From: Desmodesmus armatus
Taxonomy: Eukaryota > Chlorophyta > Chlorophyceae > Sphaeropleales > Scenedesmaceae
DNA: 64,000 nucleotides
Direction: 5' to 3'
Assembly (NCBI GenBank): GCA_007449985.2
Contig: VIIQ02000063.1
Coordinates: 1-64,000, forward strand
Part shown: positions 10,601 through 23,000 of the stretch, piece by piece
Numbering within the stretch: position 1 is the stretch's first letter
How the letters are laid out: the number at the start of each line of letters is the position of its first letter
The notes under the pieces: generated by a model
What the model was told of the DNA's origin: nothing
Seen by the model: the letters and a program-made list of their open reading frames with translations, nothing else
The model's database searches: none
Translations under genes and position numbers: made by a program

Positions 10601-13600
10601 CAGCAGCTACTATGACTGGCTGGACCCTGAAGATGTGGAGGCGGAGTGGAGGGGGATGGGCCATGGCAGCAGCAGCGGAAGCGGCAGCGGGACAGACACC
10701 AGCTTGTTCCCTGGCCTCGAGGGCCAGGAAGCAAGGGGTTCTGACAGCGCCATCAAGCAGGAGGCTCTGTCCTGCAGTAGCCGCAGCAGCAGGAGCGGCA
10801 CAGCAGACTGGGCCCAGCTGGGCGCACCTGGGAGGGACATCCTAGCAGGATGGGCGTGGGGTTCGCATGCGGTTGTCTCTGGGGGCTCTGCAGCAGCCTC
10901 TGTGACAGCAGGCGTGGCAGCCTTGGCCTGGTCAAAGCTTGGTCAAACTCTCGGCGCAGACGCGTCGGCAGAGGCGTTTGAGGGCCTGGGCCAGTTGGTG
11001 AAGCAGGAGCTGCTGCAAGGCAGCAGTGTCAGCACACGCGGCAGCAGCAGCGGCAGAGCAGGCGCAAGCACGGGCGACAGCGGCACCACCAGCACCAGTG
11101 CGTTTGTGCCAGTGGGTGTCGCAGCCAGTAATGCAGGCAGCGAAGCCAAGCGCAGCAGCCTCATGGACAGCACCGGCAGGGATAGTGCTGCAGCTGCTGC
11201 TCCTGCTGCTCCTGCAGAAGTGTCTCTGGATCTGGACCTGTTGGGCACCTTGCAGCACAGCGCCAGGGCACCTGAGGTTGTGACGCTGCAGCCTGCTGTC
11301 CTGAGTGAATCAACTACGGCTGCAGTCAAGACTCTGCGGTACTCGTGGCACATCCAGGGGGACGATACTGGGCCATACGACACCAACGCTATGTGGTGGG
11401 TGCCTGTCTTGCCGCTGCTTATACACACACATTCACGCAAGGCTGCAATTGAGCAAGCATACTACATGCTACACATACATGTCTCCCCACCACCAACAAA
11501 CCTCCGGCCTCGACTTGTCGCCCACTAGGGTGCTTTTGCAATTTAGCAATCTCGGCCGCAGCAAGGATACTCACATGACCTCTGTGCGACCTCACATGCT
11601 ACACTGACCTCTCCCTCAACGGCACTTGCGTGTCTGTACTGGCCACCCCCGCAGGTTTGTCGGCCGCAAGGTGATCAAGCCCCAGGCGTTCCCCATCACG
11701 CGCTGGGAGTTCTACGGCTCCACCTCCTTGGTGGAGATGACAGGCTACCTGGACGTCCCAGCGCCCGGCACCTACGAGTTTGCGGTCAGCAGCGAGGACC
11801 GCTTTGTGATGTGGCTGCAGGACTGGTGGCTGCACATGCAGGAGGCCGGGGATGATGCGACTGGACTGCCGCCGGGGTCGTGGACCGCACGCGTCAACTT
11901 TGCTGCGCGTGGTGAGTCGCAGGCTTGAGCTGCATACATGCCCTTTGTGCTGGGTGGTGCCTGTTTGAACACCTCCTGCACAAGAGGCACTGGGCATGTG
12001 CTGAGGCACATGGGAGTGCTTTTGGTGAAGTCTGCATGTAGGGGTTGTACTGTCTGCTGACAGCACCGTGGAGGGCCTTGCAGGCTTCACGTCTTCTGTA
12101 TTGTGTCATGCGACATAACAGTTGGGTGCCATGTGCTGCTTGCAGGGCTGTACAAGCTGCGTATTATTGTCTATGCGCCAGGCAAACCCTTCAACCTGCA
12201 GTGGAAGCCGCCAAGCAGCAACACCTTCAGCAGCATCCCCTCCTTCGTGAGCGTGGGGCAGGCCCAGCCGCTGCCGCAGCAGCTGCTGCACAGCATGCTG
12301 CTGCCGCTAGCCGCTGGGGCAGACAGCAGCAGGGAGAGCAGCAGCAAGCCACTCCCAGCACCTCCCGGCAGCCCTCAAGGTGCAGATCCAGCTCCCAAAA
12401 CAGCGCCCAGCAGGGCCAATGGCAGCAGTGAGGCAAGCCCGCAGACGTACGTAGCCGGCAGCAGCAGCAGCAGTGATGGACCGCCAGCGAACCCCGCGCC
12501 CCTTCCGGAAGCGCCTGGCGGCGACAGCAATGCCGGCGGCGGCGACGTTGCAGCAACAGGCTTCACCAGCAGTGCGGCGAGCCCTGCAGGCAGCTCCCCA
12601 GCACGCAGCGCGGGCGCAGCACCAGGCAGCGGCTGGGACGCCACATCCGCGCAGGAGCAGGCAGATGCCTATAGCATGGTGGCCAGCATGGAGCCTGCAG
12701 CATCAGAAGGCTCCGAAGGCAACGAGCCCATGCTTGCTAACGACGCACAGCCTGACATCCCTCAAGGCAGCGGCAGTGGGCCAGGAGTTACAGACGGCAA
12801 CGCGTACCAGACAGCAGGGCCCACGTACACCCCAGTCACCGGTGCTGCCGACGGTGGCCCGACCGCCGGGGTGACGACTTCTGGTCGGCGCTGCGGGGTG
12901 TCTTTGGCGGTGGCGGCTGGTTCGGGCGCCGCCGGTTGATGACGGATGCAGGCCCTAGGCGCTCGCTTCCGCATGCTGCCAGCCTGCCTGTGCCTGCAGG
13001 CACCACCATAGGCGGAACCCAGCACAGCTCCAGTTTAGAGCTCCAGGCGCCCCCTCAGTCGCAGGAGGGGCACCTGCTGCAGCAGCCGCAGCCGCGGGAG
13101 GTGCAAGTGTTGCAGCAGCCGCAGCGCAGGCTGGCAGCAGCTGCCAAGAAGGCCGCTCCCGAGCCCCGTAGGGTGCAGGAGGCATCAGGCAGCAGCAGTA
13201 CGGGTGTTGCAGCGGGGCGGTTCTCACTGGCCCTGGCTTTCGCTTCCAGGACGCAGTTCAGGACCCTCATGCCTGACCCAACCAATCTCGTCTTCACGCA
13301 CACCGGTGAGCTGCTGCCCCTGCTGCAGCATGGGGGGTGGTGTTTGCTGTCTGGCACTATTTACCTGTGGCAGGAAGGGAGGCGGAGCGCTGATTTGGGG
13401 GCTAGTTTGCAGACAGGCATGGCAACTGACAGGCATATAGTATCTGCTGTTTGCACTGTGGCCCTCAGCGTTGAGGCTCAACGAAAGCATAAAGCCACTT
13501 GCAGGACAGCAAGTATTGTAGAGCAGCCCTGAACTTTCATGGGGCAGACGTGTGCCGCCACAACGGGAGAAGCTCCCTCAGCAATACGGCACCCACTGCC

Positions 13601-15694
13601 TGCTGTGCTGGAGGGGAACTCACTGGGTCATGCTGTGTGTGCATGTTGCGTGTTGTGTGCAGGTGTGTTGCCAGGCCCAGGGCTAAATGTGGGTGGCTGG
13701 CTGCAGCTTCAGGAGACAGTGTTGGGGTACTCAGACCCCAAGGACAACAGGGGTGCATACGGCATGATTCAGGCTGGTTGGACTGGCAGGACCTCAACCC
13801 AGCTGCGGCAGCAGCCCTCTCTGCTGGCGGCAGCAGCACAAGGAGCGGCAACAGCAGTAGCAGCACGAGGAGCGGCAATAGCATTGCCGCAGAGGGAGCA
13901 GGGTTGGGGGCTTTGGTGGGCGGAAGCGTGTCGGTTGGGGCAGCGGGTGTGCAGTTTGAGGTGTCCTGCGACTCCTGTAGCCTCCAGCTGGACGGTATGA
14001 CAGTCGTAGGGAGCTTGGGGCCTGCAGAGACCTCCAGCTGTGTTGTGCCGGCCGCCGCCGCAGCAGCAGCAGCAGCACTCGGCAGCAGCTTTAGTGACAG
14101 GGCCGGTGAGCAGCACCTCCTGCATCTGCTCGTGGTGTTCACGACCAACGATGTGAGGAATGCCAAGGTGAATGTGCGCGCGCGGCCCTGCACGGGGCTC
14201 AACTCGCAGGCAGGCGCAGGGGCGTGGACGCCACTCAAAACTGCTGCAGCTGCTGGTGCCAGCCAGGCTGCATTTGCAGTGCCGTCCACATCCATCAGTG
14301 GCGGCCACTCCGACGGCAGGGCATCGGGGGAGTACGCACGCGGCATGCTGTGCAGGGTGACAGCGCAGCCCCCTGTTAATGCTGCTGCTGGAGGGAATGC
14401 CAGCAGCACTGCTGTAGCTGGGGCCGCGAGTGGCGGTGAGGTGCTGCACCGCATGGTGTTCCTGTCAGCAGAGAAGATGCAGGATGCCGTCAGCATACCT
14501 GCCAACATCACCGCTGACGTGGCAGCCATGCCTCCAGAGCCACTCAGCGATGCAGACCCCCCGCCAAGCAGCGACAGCAGCAGCGCGATTGCCGACACTC
14601 CTGGCTTTGCTGCGGACGGCGTCCAGGCTGGAGGTATCAGCAGCAGCGTAAGCAGCTCTGGAGGCGCCAACGGCACCGCGGGGGGTACGGACGGCATGAA
14701 TGCTACCGGCAGTGGGAACAGCACTGCGGATGCGCTAGCGGCAGCAGCGGCAGCAGCGGCAGCAAAGGCGGCTGCAGAGGCGGCTGCTCGCCGAGCAGAG
14801 GCCCAGCGCAGGGCAGCGCAGACAGCAGCGGCCAAGGCAGCTGCGCTGGCACGGGGTATAGGCGTGTCCGACTTGGTCCCAGACTGGGTGACCAGCCTGT
14901 CAGGCGAGACCCGCTACAGCATCAGCTGCGGCTGCTACTGGAACGGCAGCTGGGAGGGGAACGTGTCCGTTGCGGTGAAGGCTGCTGGCAGCAGTATGCT
15001 TGCAGCAGGTAGCGGCGGGCTGAGCGGGCATGCCAGGATGTTCCTGGCAGGCTGGCCTGTAGCAGCAAGGGCGGGGCAGGTGCTGGGGCCTAGTGATCTG
15101 GACGTGAGGGGGTATAGCACTCTCATGCAGCGGCAGCAGCTGGCAGCAGGGAGCGACAGCGCGGACCCGCTGGTGGATGCTGCACACTCCTGGGCCCTTG
15201 GCTTAGGGCTGCATGACAGCGGGTTCATCACCAGCACTATTGGCAGCAGAGCGAATGGTGAGGATGGTGGGGATGGTGAGGATGGCAGTAGTGGCCCCAG
15301 GCCTGTGGTGTTGACGGCGGAGGGCATCCGCAGGCGGCGGCATGCGCGTGTGCAGCAGCAGGCGGTCAGCAGGACGGGCAGCACCAGCAGCTCTGGTGGC
15401 AGCAGCGGCAGCAGCAGCGTGTTGGGGCTGCAGCCCCTGGGTGTGGTGGATGGTGTGGGCAGGCGGGAGGTGATGCCCATGGCTGGGCAGCACCAGCTGC
15501 TGGTGTTGCAGGCGGAGGGGCTGACAGGCGATGCGCAGGTGGTGGTTTTGGCGCCAGGGGACCCCAGCAGTAACAGCAGTATGCTTGCAGTAGGCAGCAG
15601 CAGTGGCGGCAGCAGCGGCAGCAATGATGGCAGCAGCAGTGTGATAAGCAGCTGGCTGCCTGGTCCGTGGGAGGCTTGGGTGCCTGCTGGTTGA
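7677..15694 (+). CDS. Membrane-anchored subtilase-like protein with PA14-type domain
   Basis: Proposed exons: 7677-7841, 8021-9137, 9408-9533, 9775-11395, 11655-11911, 12146-12841, 12952-13305, 13663-13718 and 13790-15694, giving about 2,098 residues; the splices at 12842-12951 and 13719-13789 are the least certain. The start could also be the Met at 7713. A hydrophobic segment (CCITLLVLGLLATG) near residue 75 makes it a type II membrane protein. The S8 peptidase core has Asp in VAVIDTGVE, then NGYVDDAMGWDF, His in TVGWGTHAAA and Ser in SGGSAAASVTAGVAAL. Where the oxyanion Asn is expected (AGN) the protein reads VVTMQDSSS. A PA14-like domain follows (RWEFYGSTS, YEFAVSSEDRFVMWLQDWW, YKLRIIVYAPG), then Ser/Gly/Ala-rich linkers, an Ala-rich helix (about 14740-14860) and a second beta-rich region. 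It probably acts on or in the cell wall. Catalytic competence is doubtful. Confidence 0.7.
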
Positions 15695-17571
15695 GTCAGC
15701 ACTGCACAACCCCTAAGTGATGCACTCGGACAACTTGATGCGCAGGTTGCAGGCATGCTTGCTGTTGTATATGGCTGTGTTGCTGCTGGCGAGCCCCTGC
15801 CTTGCCTGTTGGTGGGGCTACAGATGTTGCTGCAGTGGCGGCCACACCTGTGTGGCGCCGCATGGTGTGCCAGTGTTGTTGTGGTGTTTTGTGTGTGTTG
15901 TTCGAGTGGTAGTTGGTGAGTGGCTGGTGGTGAGTCATGAGGATGGGTCACGGTGCCATATCGTGGGTTGTGTCCCCGGCTGCGGTTCCTGTTGGGCTGG
16001 TTGTTGCCGTCTGGCAATGCTAAGGCTTGGTCGCGCTGCAGATTCCCTGGTTGTCAGGCTATTAATTGATCCCCTTGCTGCAGGACGGCCCTGAAACCAA
16101 CCATGGGTGGTTCGGCATGCCTTCATGTTGGTACTTGTGGAGCATAAAGTTGCAGGCATCAGGATGTTGCCGGTTCAGGAGTAGGGCAGGCAGCGCTGTT
16201 GTTGCCCAGTAGCCCTAACAGCAGACAGGCGGTTGTGCTGTGCTTGCGGTGTGCAGGGCGTGGGGTGCCCGCTTGCTTTGGCACGCCATGATCGTGTTTA
16301 GATGTGCACGCTGGCTGACCGAGCAGATGTTACATTCCCATGACGTCTGCTTCCTTTTTAGTGTGGTTACAGCAGGTGGAGGGGCTGCAAGGCCTCAAAG
16401 TGTCTCCTTGATTGTACAGCACCCATCCTTGTAGGTACTATGGCTTGACCAAATTTCATGTTCCGCAGGACAAGCAGCTTCGCGTCAAATGGATTTCTTG
16501 CAGGTGTGCGCAGGTTGGCTGGCTTGTCCAGGGCGATTGCGCGATGAAGTGAACTGCAGCTTTTGTGCTTTTTGGGGTTTGCTTGCCACTCTGTGTGGTG
16601 TCAGCACGCTGCCACACACGCGGGGCGCCTGCCACTTTGCGCATGGATAGGCATAGACAGCAGGCTGACACATGTCATGAGGAGACACCTGGCAGCTGTT
16701 GATACTTGTGTCGCATGTTCTTTGTGCGGGTGCATGACTGTCGCTTTCTTGCCCCATTTACAGTGCCTGCAATGCTGCTGCAAGATGCAGCTGCCAGCAC
16801 CGGTACCCGGAGAGGTTATATCTGCAGGCTGCATAATGAGACTGATGCTGCACGCCTAGCAACTTGGTGCAACAACACTCAATTTCTCCTGTCACTAACC
16901 AACTCAAAGCATTGTCACGTAGCAAACAAGTCACAACATGCAGCGGCACACACGGAAGCAACAAAGCCTCAACTTGGACCTGGCTGATCCTTGAGACCCA
17001 ATGCCACGTGCATGCCCGAGTGCATGCATGGATACCCAGCGTGCCCATGCATGCCAAAGTGTGCGCATGGGTACCCAGCACATCCTGGCCACGCCCCATG
17101 CTACCACAATCTTACAGCCCCATGCCACCACACATCCAATGCCAGCTGCGACGTGCTGCGACAGCAAACACAGCCTGACTGCACTGCAATGGCCCAAACA
17201 CTTGTTTGCTGGCCTCTGGTACAAGTGATCTGCATTGACCATACATTGGGGCACCTGCTCCTGGCTGACCTGCCTGTGCAGTGCACCATCCCCCAATGCA
17301 GAGCTTGTGGGCTGCTGCCTGATGCATCTGTGCTGTGCACTGACCCTGGTCATTGGTACCCTTGGCAGCATGGACTGCGTGCATGGCCAGCACAACCAAC
17401 TGCAGGCTTGCCAAGACCCTTGTCACAACCCCATGCAGGGTGAGCACAACCAACTGCAGGGTCGCTGAAACCCGTACCCTCCGGAATCCTACTGCAGAAA
17501 ACCGAACCTCCCAAGGCCCATGTGCAGGACCTGCAGGACTCGCGTGGGTGGTGCTGCTGGTTGTGGCTCCT
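15695..17571. other. Intergenic stretch without a supported gene
   Basis: It lies between the converging subtilase and SUMO genes and should hold both 3' untranslated regions. Short ORFs exist on both strands, but none has splice sites or a recognisable product. Around 17000-17095 the pieces GCATGCATG and GGTACCCAGC recur, and at 17389-17465 the piece CACAACCAACTGCAGG occurs twice. Confidence 0.45.
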
Positions 17572-18842
17572 TCAGCAGCAGCAGCCTCCGACCTGCTCCA
17601 CCACACAGTCCAGTGTATCGCCATCCTCCATCTCGAGCTACAAGGCAAGACAGCAGCAGGGTGGCAGGAAGTCAGGGCAGACATGTCACTGCGGGTCTGT
17701 GATGACTGTGCTATCATTTGCCTGCAGCAGACTATCCATCCCACAAACAGCAGATGCTGACCCTCTCCTTCTCCACCCCTGCCAACACTGTGACACAAAC
17801 ACTGACACCAGACTGTGAGAACCTTATCTCCTCCTCCTATCCCCCCCCTCGTTGCTGGTGTACTGCGTGTAGTCCTGCAAGCTTTGTGCATGATGCTGAC
17901 GAAACAACCTGCTCCTCTCGCCACCCACAACCAGCCCCTGCCTTGACACCAAGTCAACCATGCGGGTGGTGCTTACCTCTTGGGGCGTGTCATGCCCCTT
18001 CACTCGGTCGCCGTCAAACAAAAACCTGCACAACCAGTCACCAGCACCAGATGCTCAATGAAGCCCCTACACGCTTGCTGTTTGTTTGCATGTGTGGTGC
18101 TGGCTGGCGTTGCACTGTTGCTGCTTCAGGGTTTGGGGCCTCAGTGCCCCATAGGAAGCTGGCTAGGCTCATGGGGTCACTACAGCAGTCAACTCAAACA
18201 ATATCTTGCTGCCGAGGCACAGTACACTGGGGCAGAGGCTGGGGCCCATTCCTCAACCCCCTGCCCTTGCTCTGCATTGGGCGGTGCTGATGCTATGCAG
18301 CAGCCAGGTGCATACATATGATCACTGCTGTCTAGCACCTGGCCATGCCTGCAAGATACCTACTTGACTGCGGCTGGATCCATACTCTTCTTCTCGCAGT
18401 ATGCTTTGATCACCTGCAGAGTGACACACAGCAGCACGGAGAAGGATGAAGCGCTGCAGAGCAAGGTTCGACATGTGACGTGGCAGCTGCAGCCACTGCA
18501 GCTATGTGCCTGCCTTTGGCTGTGGATAAGTTCTGCATGCATGCTGGGTTGGCAGCTCAGCTTCTGTTGCTGCGCATGCATGACTATTACTCAGCCACAG
18601 ACACGGGTCGTGGAATACTGGGAGGGAGAGACAGCTGAGGCCCATGGGATGCACCAGATACGGTCTCCATGCCTGCTGCAGGAGTGCTTTCGGTGTGTCG
18701 CTGCTTCACTCACCTTCTCCAGCTTTGTGTGTGACTTGACCTTGAAGTGCACCTCAGTGCCTAGCTGGTCCTTTACTATCAAGTTGATGACCTGCCCCTC
18801 AGGCTTGGGCTGCACCTTGTTCTCTCCAGAGGTCTCCTCCAT
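17572..18842 (-). CDS. SUMO (small ubiquitin-like modifier)
   Basis: Four exons on the minus strand, 18842-18714, 18413-18364, 18025-17977 and 17637-17572, join in phase to 97 residues plus stop. The protein has a short charged N-terminal tail, then the SUMO beta-grasp fold: VINLIVKDQLGTEVHFKVK, KLEKVIKAYCEKK, KFLFDGDRVKGHDTPQELE and MEDGDTLDCVVEQVGG. The di-glycine is followed by three Cys and the stop, so it is a precursor that a SUMO protease must trim to expose GG. It would then be attached to lysines of nuclear proteins through E1, E2 and E3 enzymes. All family landmarks are present (hydrophobic VIN start, FDGxRV loop, LEMEDGD turn), and all three introns are GT-AG. Length and exon pattern are normal for a plant or algal SUMO. 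The poly-Cys tail is coded by a TGC run. Confidence 0.95.
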
Positions 18843-20020
18843 GAGGAAAAGCTGCTGAAAAGGAGGCTTGGTGACGTGTTCTCAAGCTCAGGCGGACCCC
18901 GTCACTGGATTTAATACCACTGATGAAAGGGACACGGGAAAAAGCGCTCTCGCCAGCAACACAGATAGAGCTGTGATGCAGCAGCAGATCTTGATCGCAA
19001 GGTTTGGCCGTGTGGACTGGCTGCGGAGGTCAGTGAGGAGGCTTGTGCTTGACAATGGTTGTATCTTGAACCAACATTCAACGCTGAATGTGTTGCGCAA
19101 CACGCCTTTCATATGACTCATCCAGTTTGAATTCATCAGTCTGTGCATGCACATCCCTGCAAGCGTGCTCCCACAACTCAGATGCTCTTCTTCCCTCTTC
19201 TCTTCAAGAAATAAGGGGGTCCCTTCCTTACGTCACTCAAGGCAAGGCCCTACCGCTTCAGGTGGGTGCACCTGTCACCCAGCTGTTTAGCTGGCAGCCT
19301 TGGCAGATTGAACACAAAAGGATAGATCCCACATACTTTTTGCCACCCAACCACGCCTCAACATGTTTCGCTAAACACACCAGTGTGTAAGTGGCAATGG
19401 CTGTCCCCCGCTGGGGCAGATCTGGCCAGGCTGTCGCTGCATTGGGATACAAGACAGGAAAGCACCATACACCGAGCTCTCACCTCTCAAATGTTCATCT
19501 CAAGCTGTTTAGGAGGTTTGTGTGTTGCCATTGCTGGATTGTACAGGACTGCTGCTTGGCTGACTCGTGGCTGACTGCAGCTGCAGGCTTGGGGGCGAAG
19601 CCTTGTCAAACATCAACATGCTGCAGTCGCTAGTTACAAGGCCTGCCCACACTCGTATCAATCCAGCGGGTTGTCCACACGAGGTCTTTCGCGGTCGGGT
19701 GGTTGGACGCAAACGGATGCTTGGCCAGACATGGACGTATAAACGTGTGCGTTCAGGTTTACCCTCACGAGCGCTTCAGTTTCACCTATCCTCCCAAAAC
19801 TGGGTGGCCTCCAAAGTGCCGCCCATGGCCCCTGAGACTGATTTTGACGTGTGCGCCTCTGGAAACATACAGCAGTGATACTTCAAACTTCATTTAATGT
19901 CAAACGTTGCGCTGCATTGGTGTCACTGAAGCAGCAGCATACGTCAAGAGTCAGCATGCAGCAAAGTGAAGCAGTACTGCTCCTCCACAAGCCCTTGGCC
20001 CAGGGCGTTCGCAGATAAGA
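18843..20020. other. Intergenic region upstream of divergent SUMO and PKD-protein genes
   Basis: The SUMO start (18842, minus strand) and the PKD-protein start (20021, plus strand) point away from each other, so this 1.2-kb stretch should contain both promoters. Short ORFs near 19390-19900 lack support. No clear TATA box or repeat was identified. Confidence 0.4.
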
Positions 20021-23000
20021 ATGCAAAATAGCCTCCGTTCATCATGGACGCGTTTGGTGCTTCTCACAATCCTCCTGCTGCAGCTGGCATGCAGCAGCAG
20101 CGTGCTGGGGTTGGACCCCCACAACATGCAGCGGACCCATACCATCCAGCACAGCCACAGCAGCTCCACAGACAGAGACAGCAGCAGGCTGATACCCCTG
20201 TGTCAATCCTCAGGTGGCCTCAGCAGTGCAGGTGCTGCACATACAGCAGCCAGCCTGGCTGGGGATCCCAGGATCCACATCACTGCAGTCACACTGACAG
20301 GCAGCTGCAACATGCTGAGACTGCTCACTGCACCCACAGACAGAAGCAGTCCTGCAGGCAGAGATACAGGGCCAGCCTCAGCAGCAGCTGTGCTGCTGTC
20401 ACGCGACTTTGCTGCTCGCGGGACCGACAACACAGCTGCAGCAGGCGCAGAGCAAGCAGGCCCCCACCTGCCTGCTAGCATGGCAGCGGCAGCAGCAGCA
20501 GCAACCTCAGCAGCAGCAGCTGCTGCAGCCACACAGCAAGCAGCAAAGCAAGAGCACATGCTCCTGCAAGTTGACTTCACTATAGCAAAGGACGCTCCCT
20601 TCTTTTCAGACCTAGTCATTCATTACAGCAGCACTGAACAGCGAAGCGACCCCGCCGTCGATGGCAGCAGCAGCACAGCATCTCCTAGCATTTGGATTAC
20701 ACCAGCAGGAGCCAGCACAGGAGCGCGACAGCTGCTAGTTGCTCCCAGTGGCGCAACAGGCAGCCAGCATCAGCACCAGCATGGTGCTGGCAGCACCGAC
20801 ACCAGGACTCTCCTGCAGGCCTTGCCTGATGATGGACTCAGCACACTCATTGATTCAGTGCCAGCCCTGGGCCAGGTGAGTCAGCATATGGTTGAGTCAT
20901 CATATGGTTGAGTCATCTTCAGGTTGCTGCATGGCTGCTTGACTGTGATGTCGGGGCTCTGCCCTGGTATGCAGCAAGCCTTGCATGCACACTGCAGGGC
21001 GCCAAAAGCAAGCAATAGGTCACCTTAGGCTCTCTGCAACGCAGCACCAAGTTCATGCACAGGCTGTGCAGCCTATTCTATCCTTGTGGCAGCTTGCAGT
21101 GCTTTTCCCTTGTAAAAGATGCTGAGCTATTGTCCTCCTTACAGCGTCAGAATGCAGCATCTGCAGGCCGACAGCCTGCCATTCAAGCTGCAACCTTACC
21201 TGCGCTCCTTTGTCAATCCGTCCCCTGACTTCTCTGCTTTGTATGTGGGTGCTGCATGTCCCTGCTGCTCTGCTGTTCTTAGGGCCGCAGGAGCCGCTGC
21301 TGTTCTGTCCTTGCTGGTGGCAGCTACACCCTCACCCTGTCAGTACCGCCTCCTCCCAGCACAGCAGCAGTACAGGGCAGCGGCACTACAGCCGTACTGC
21401 TGCTGCCGCCAGCAGCGCTGCAGCTTTTGGATGACAGTGCAGAAGACTGCGATTCAGCTGCTGCTTCTCAAGGCTCAGATCACAGCCTGTTTGCGGGGAC
21501 GTTGCAGCCCCAGCAGCAGCAACAGACAATCCAGCAGGGAAGTTGGGAGGAGGAAGTAGAGGAGGAGCGAGAGGAAGGAGGAGCGTTGTTAGTGGATGAA
21601 AGTGTACATCACCCCTACCTGCTGCTGCACAGGCATGCAGAGGCTGCTGCTGCTGCCCTGTCTTCTGGAGCCTTCCTCAGCGGTCTTACTGCTGACAGTC
21701 CTGCCAGCACCAGCGACACCCACACCCCAGCAGCAGCAGCAGCAGCAGGGCATGAAGCCGCAGATGTTCTGCAAGCACAGCAGGCATCCGCCGTCCTGCA
21801 GCTGCTTCAGGCAGACGATGCAGTAGGGGAAGGTGTTGCGCGCGCACACGTACCGCCGCCTCCCCCTGTTATCCCAGCACACCCTGCAGCAGCAGGCAAG
21901 GTGGAAGTTGTGGTTGCTAGCCCAGCCGCAGCACCACCAGCACATGCACCACCTGCTGCAGCTGACAACGCTGCCAGCACAGCAGCAGCAGCAACCCCAG
22001 CAGCGCTAGCAGATGCAGCAGAGGCTGCTCTGCTGTCCCTGGCTGCAGATACCGCAGGGCTTTCAGCCAATGCACCACCAGCACCAGCCGCTGCTGCAGC
22101 AACAGCAGTACCGCCTCCTGCACCTCCCATGCAGTACACACACCAGGCACCGGGAGCAGCGGCTGCAGGACCAACAGCAGCAGGAGCAGCAGCAGCACCG
22201 GGGAATGAGGCTGGCGTGGCATGGGGTTATGCCCCACCCCCCGCTCCTCCAACGCGCAATGTGCAGGTTCAGTATGCACCCCCACCCCCTGTTTTCAGCC
22301 CTGCACCACCTCCAGTTTGGCCTCCTGCCATGCAACAGCAGCAGGAGGAGGAGGAGGAACTGCATACCCATTCTGCAGCAGCAGCAGCAGTGGGGGATGG
22401 GGGCAGCAGGGATGAGGGTACTTTCTGGCTGCGCAAGCTGACGGCTGCCATGCACACAGAAGTGGACGCCATGGCAGCTCGGCAGCAGGGGTCACTGGTT
22501 GAGTCCAGCACGCACAGCACACACAGCACACCCACTGGTGATACCCCAACTGCCGCCCTGTCAACTGTCAGCTCGGCTGCAGCAGCAGCTGCTGCTGCAA
22601 CACAGGCCAGCAGCAGCAGTGGGTCCGGGCGCCGTCTGTCTGGGGTGTTAGGGGACTTGTTCGGCAAGTCCAGCACAGATCCCTCTGCAGGACAAGCAGA
22701 CAAGCAGCCAGACCCCTCCGTGCTGGCTGCCCTTGCCGGCCTAGGGGCCGGTGACACAGGCAGCAGCAAACTGCCTATGCCAGAGCTGCCAGACTGGGCG
22801 CAGGAGATTGGCAGCAGCGGTGGCAGCAGCAGCAGCAGCGCAGCCGCCGGCAGCAGTGGCAGCAGTAGCGGCAGCAGTGTGCCTCACAGGGAGCTGTTGC
22901 CAGTGAGGGGTAGGTACATCTACAACCCCTTGCAGAGCAGCAGCAGCAGCAGTAATGATGCTGCAGTGGGCATTGCTGCCACTACCAGCAGAGGAGGTGG

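Noticed and set aside
13537..14835. A 432-codon open frame on the minus strand opposite the subtilase-like C-terminal exon
   Set aside because: It is the antisense reading of Ser/Ala/Gly-coding GC-rich repeats, made of Ala, Leu and Pro runs, with no motif; the plus strand has the phased exons.
21119..21559. A possible small exon at about 21145-21239 in the PKD-protein gene
   Set aside because: Used in phase after 20875 it meets a stop at 21226; splicing 20875 directly to 21283 keeps the frame, so the segment is better read as intron.
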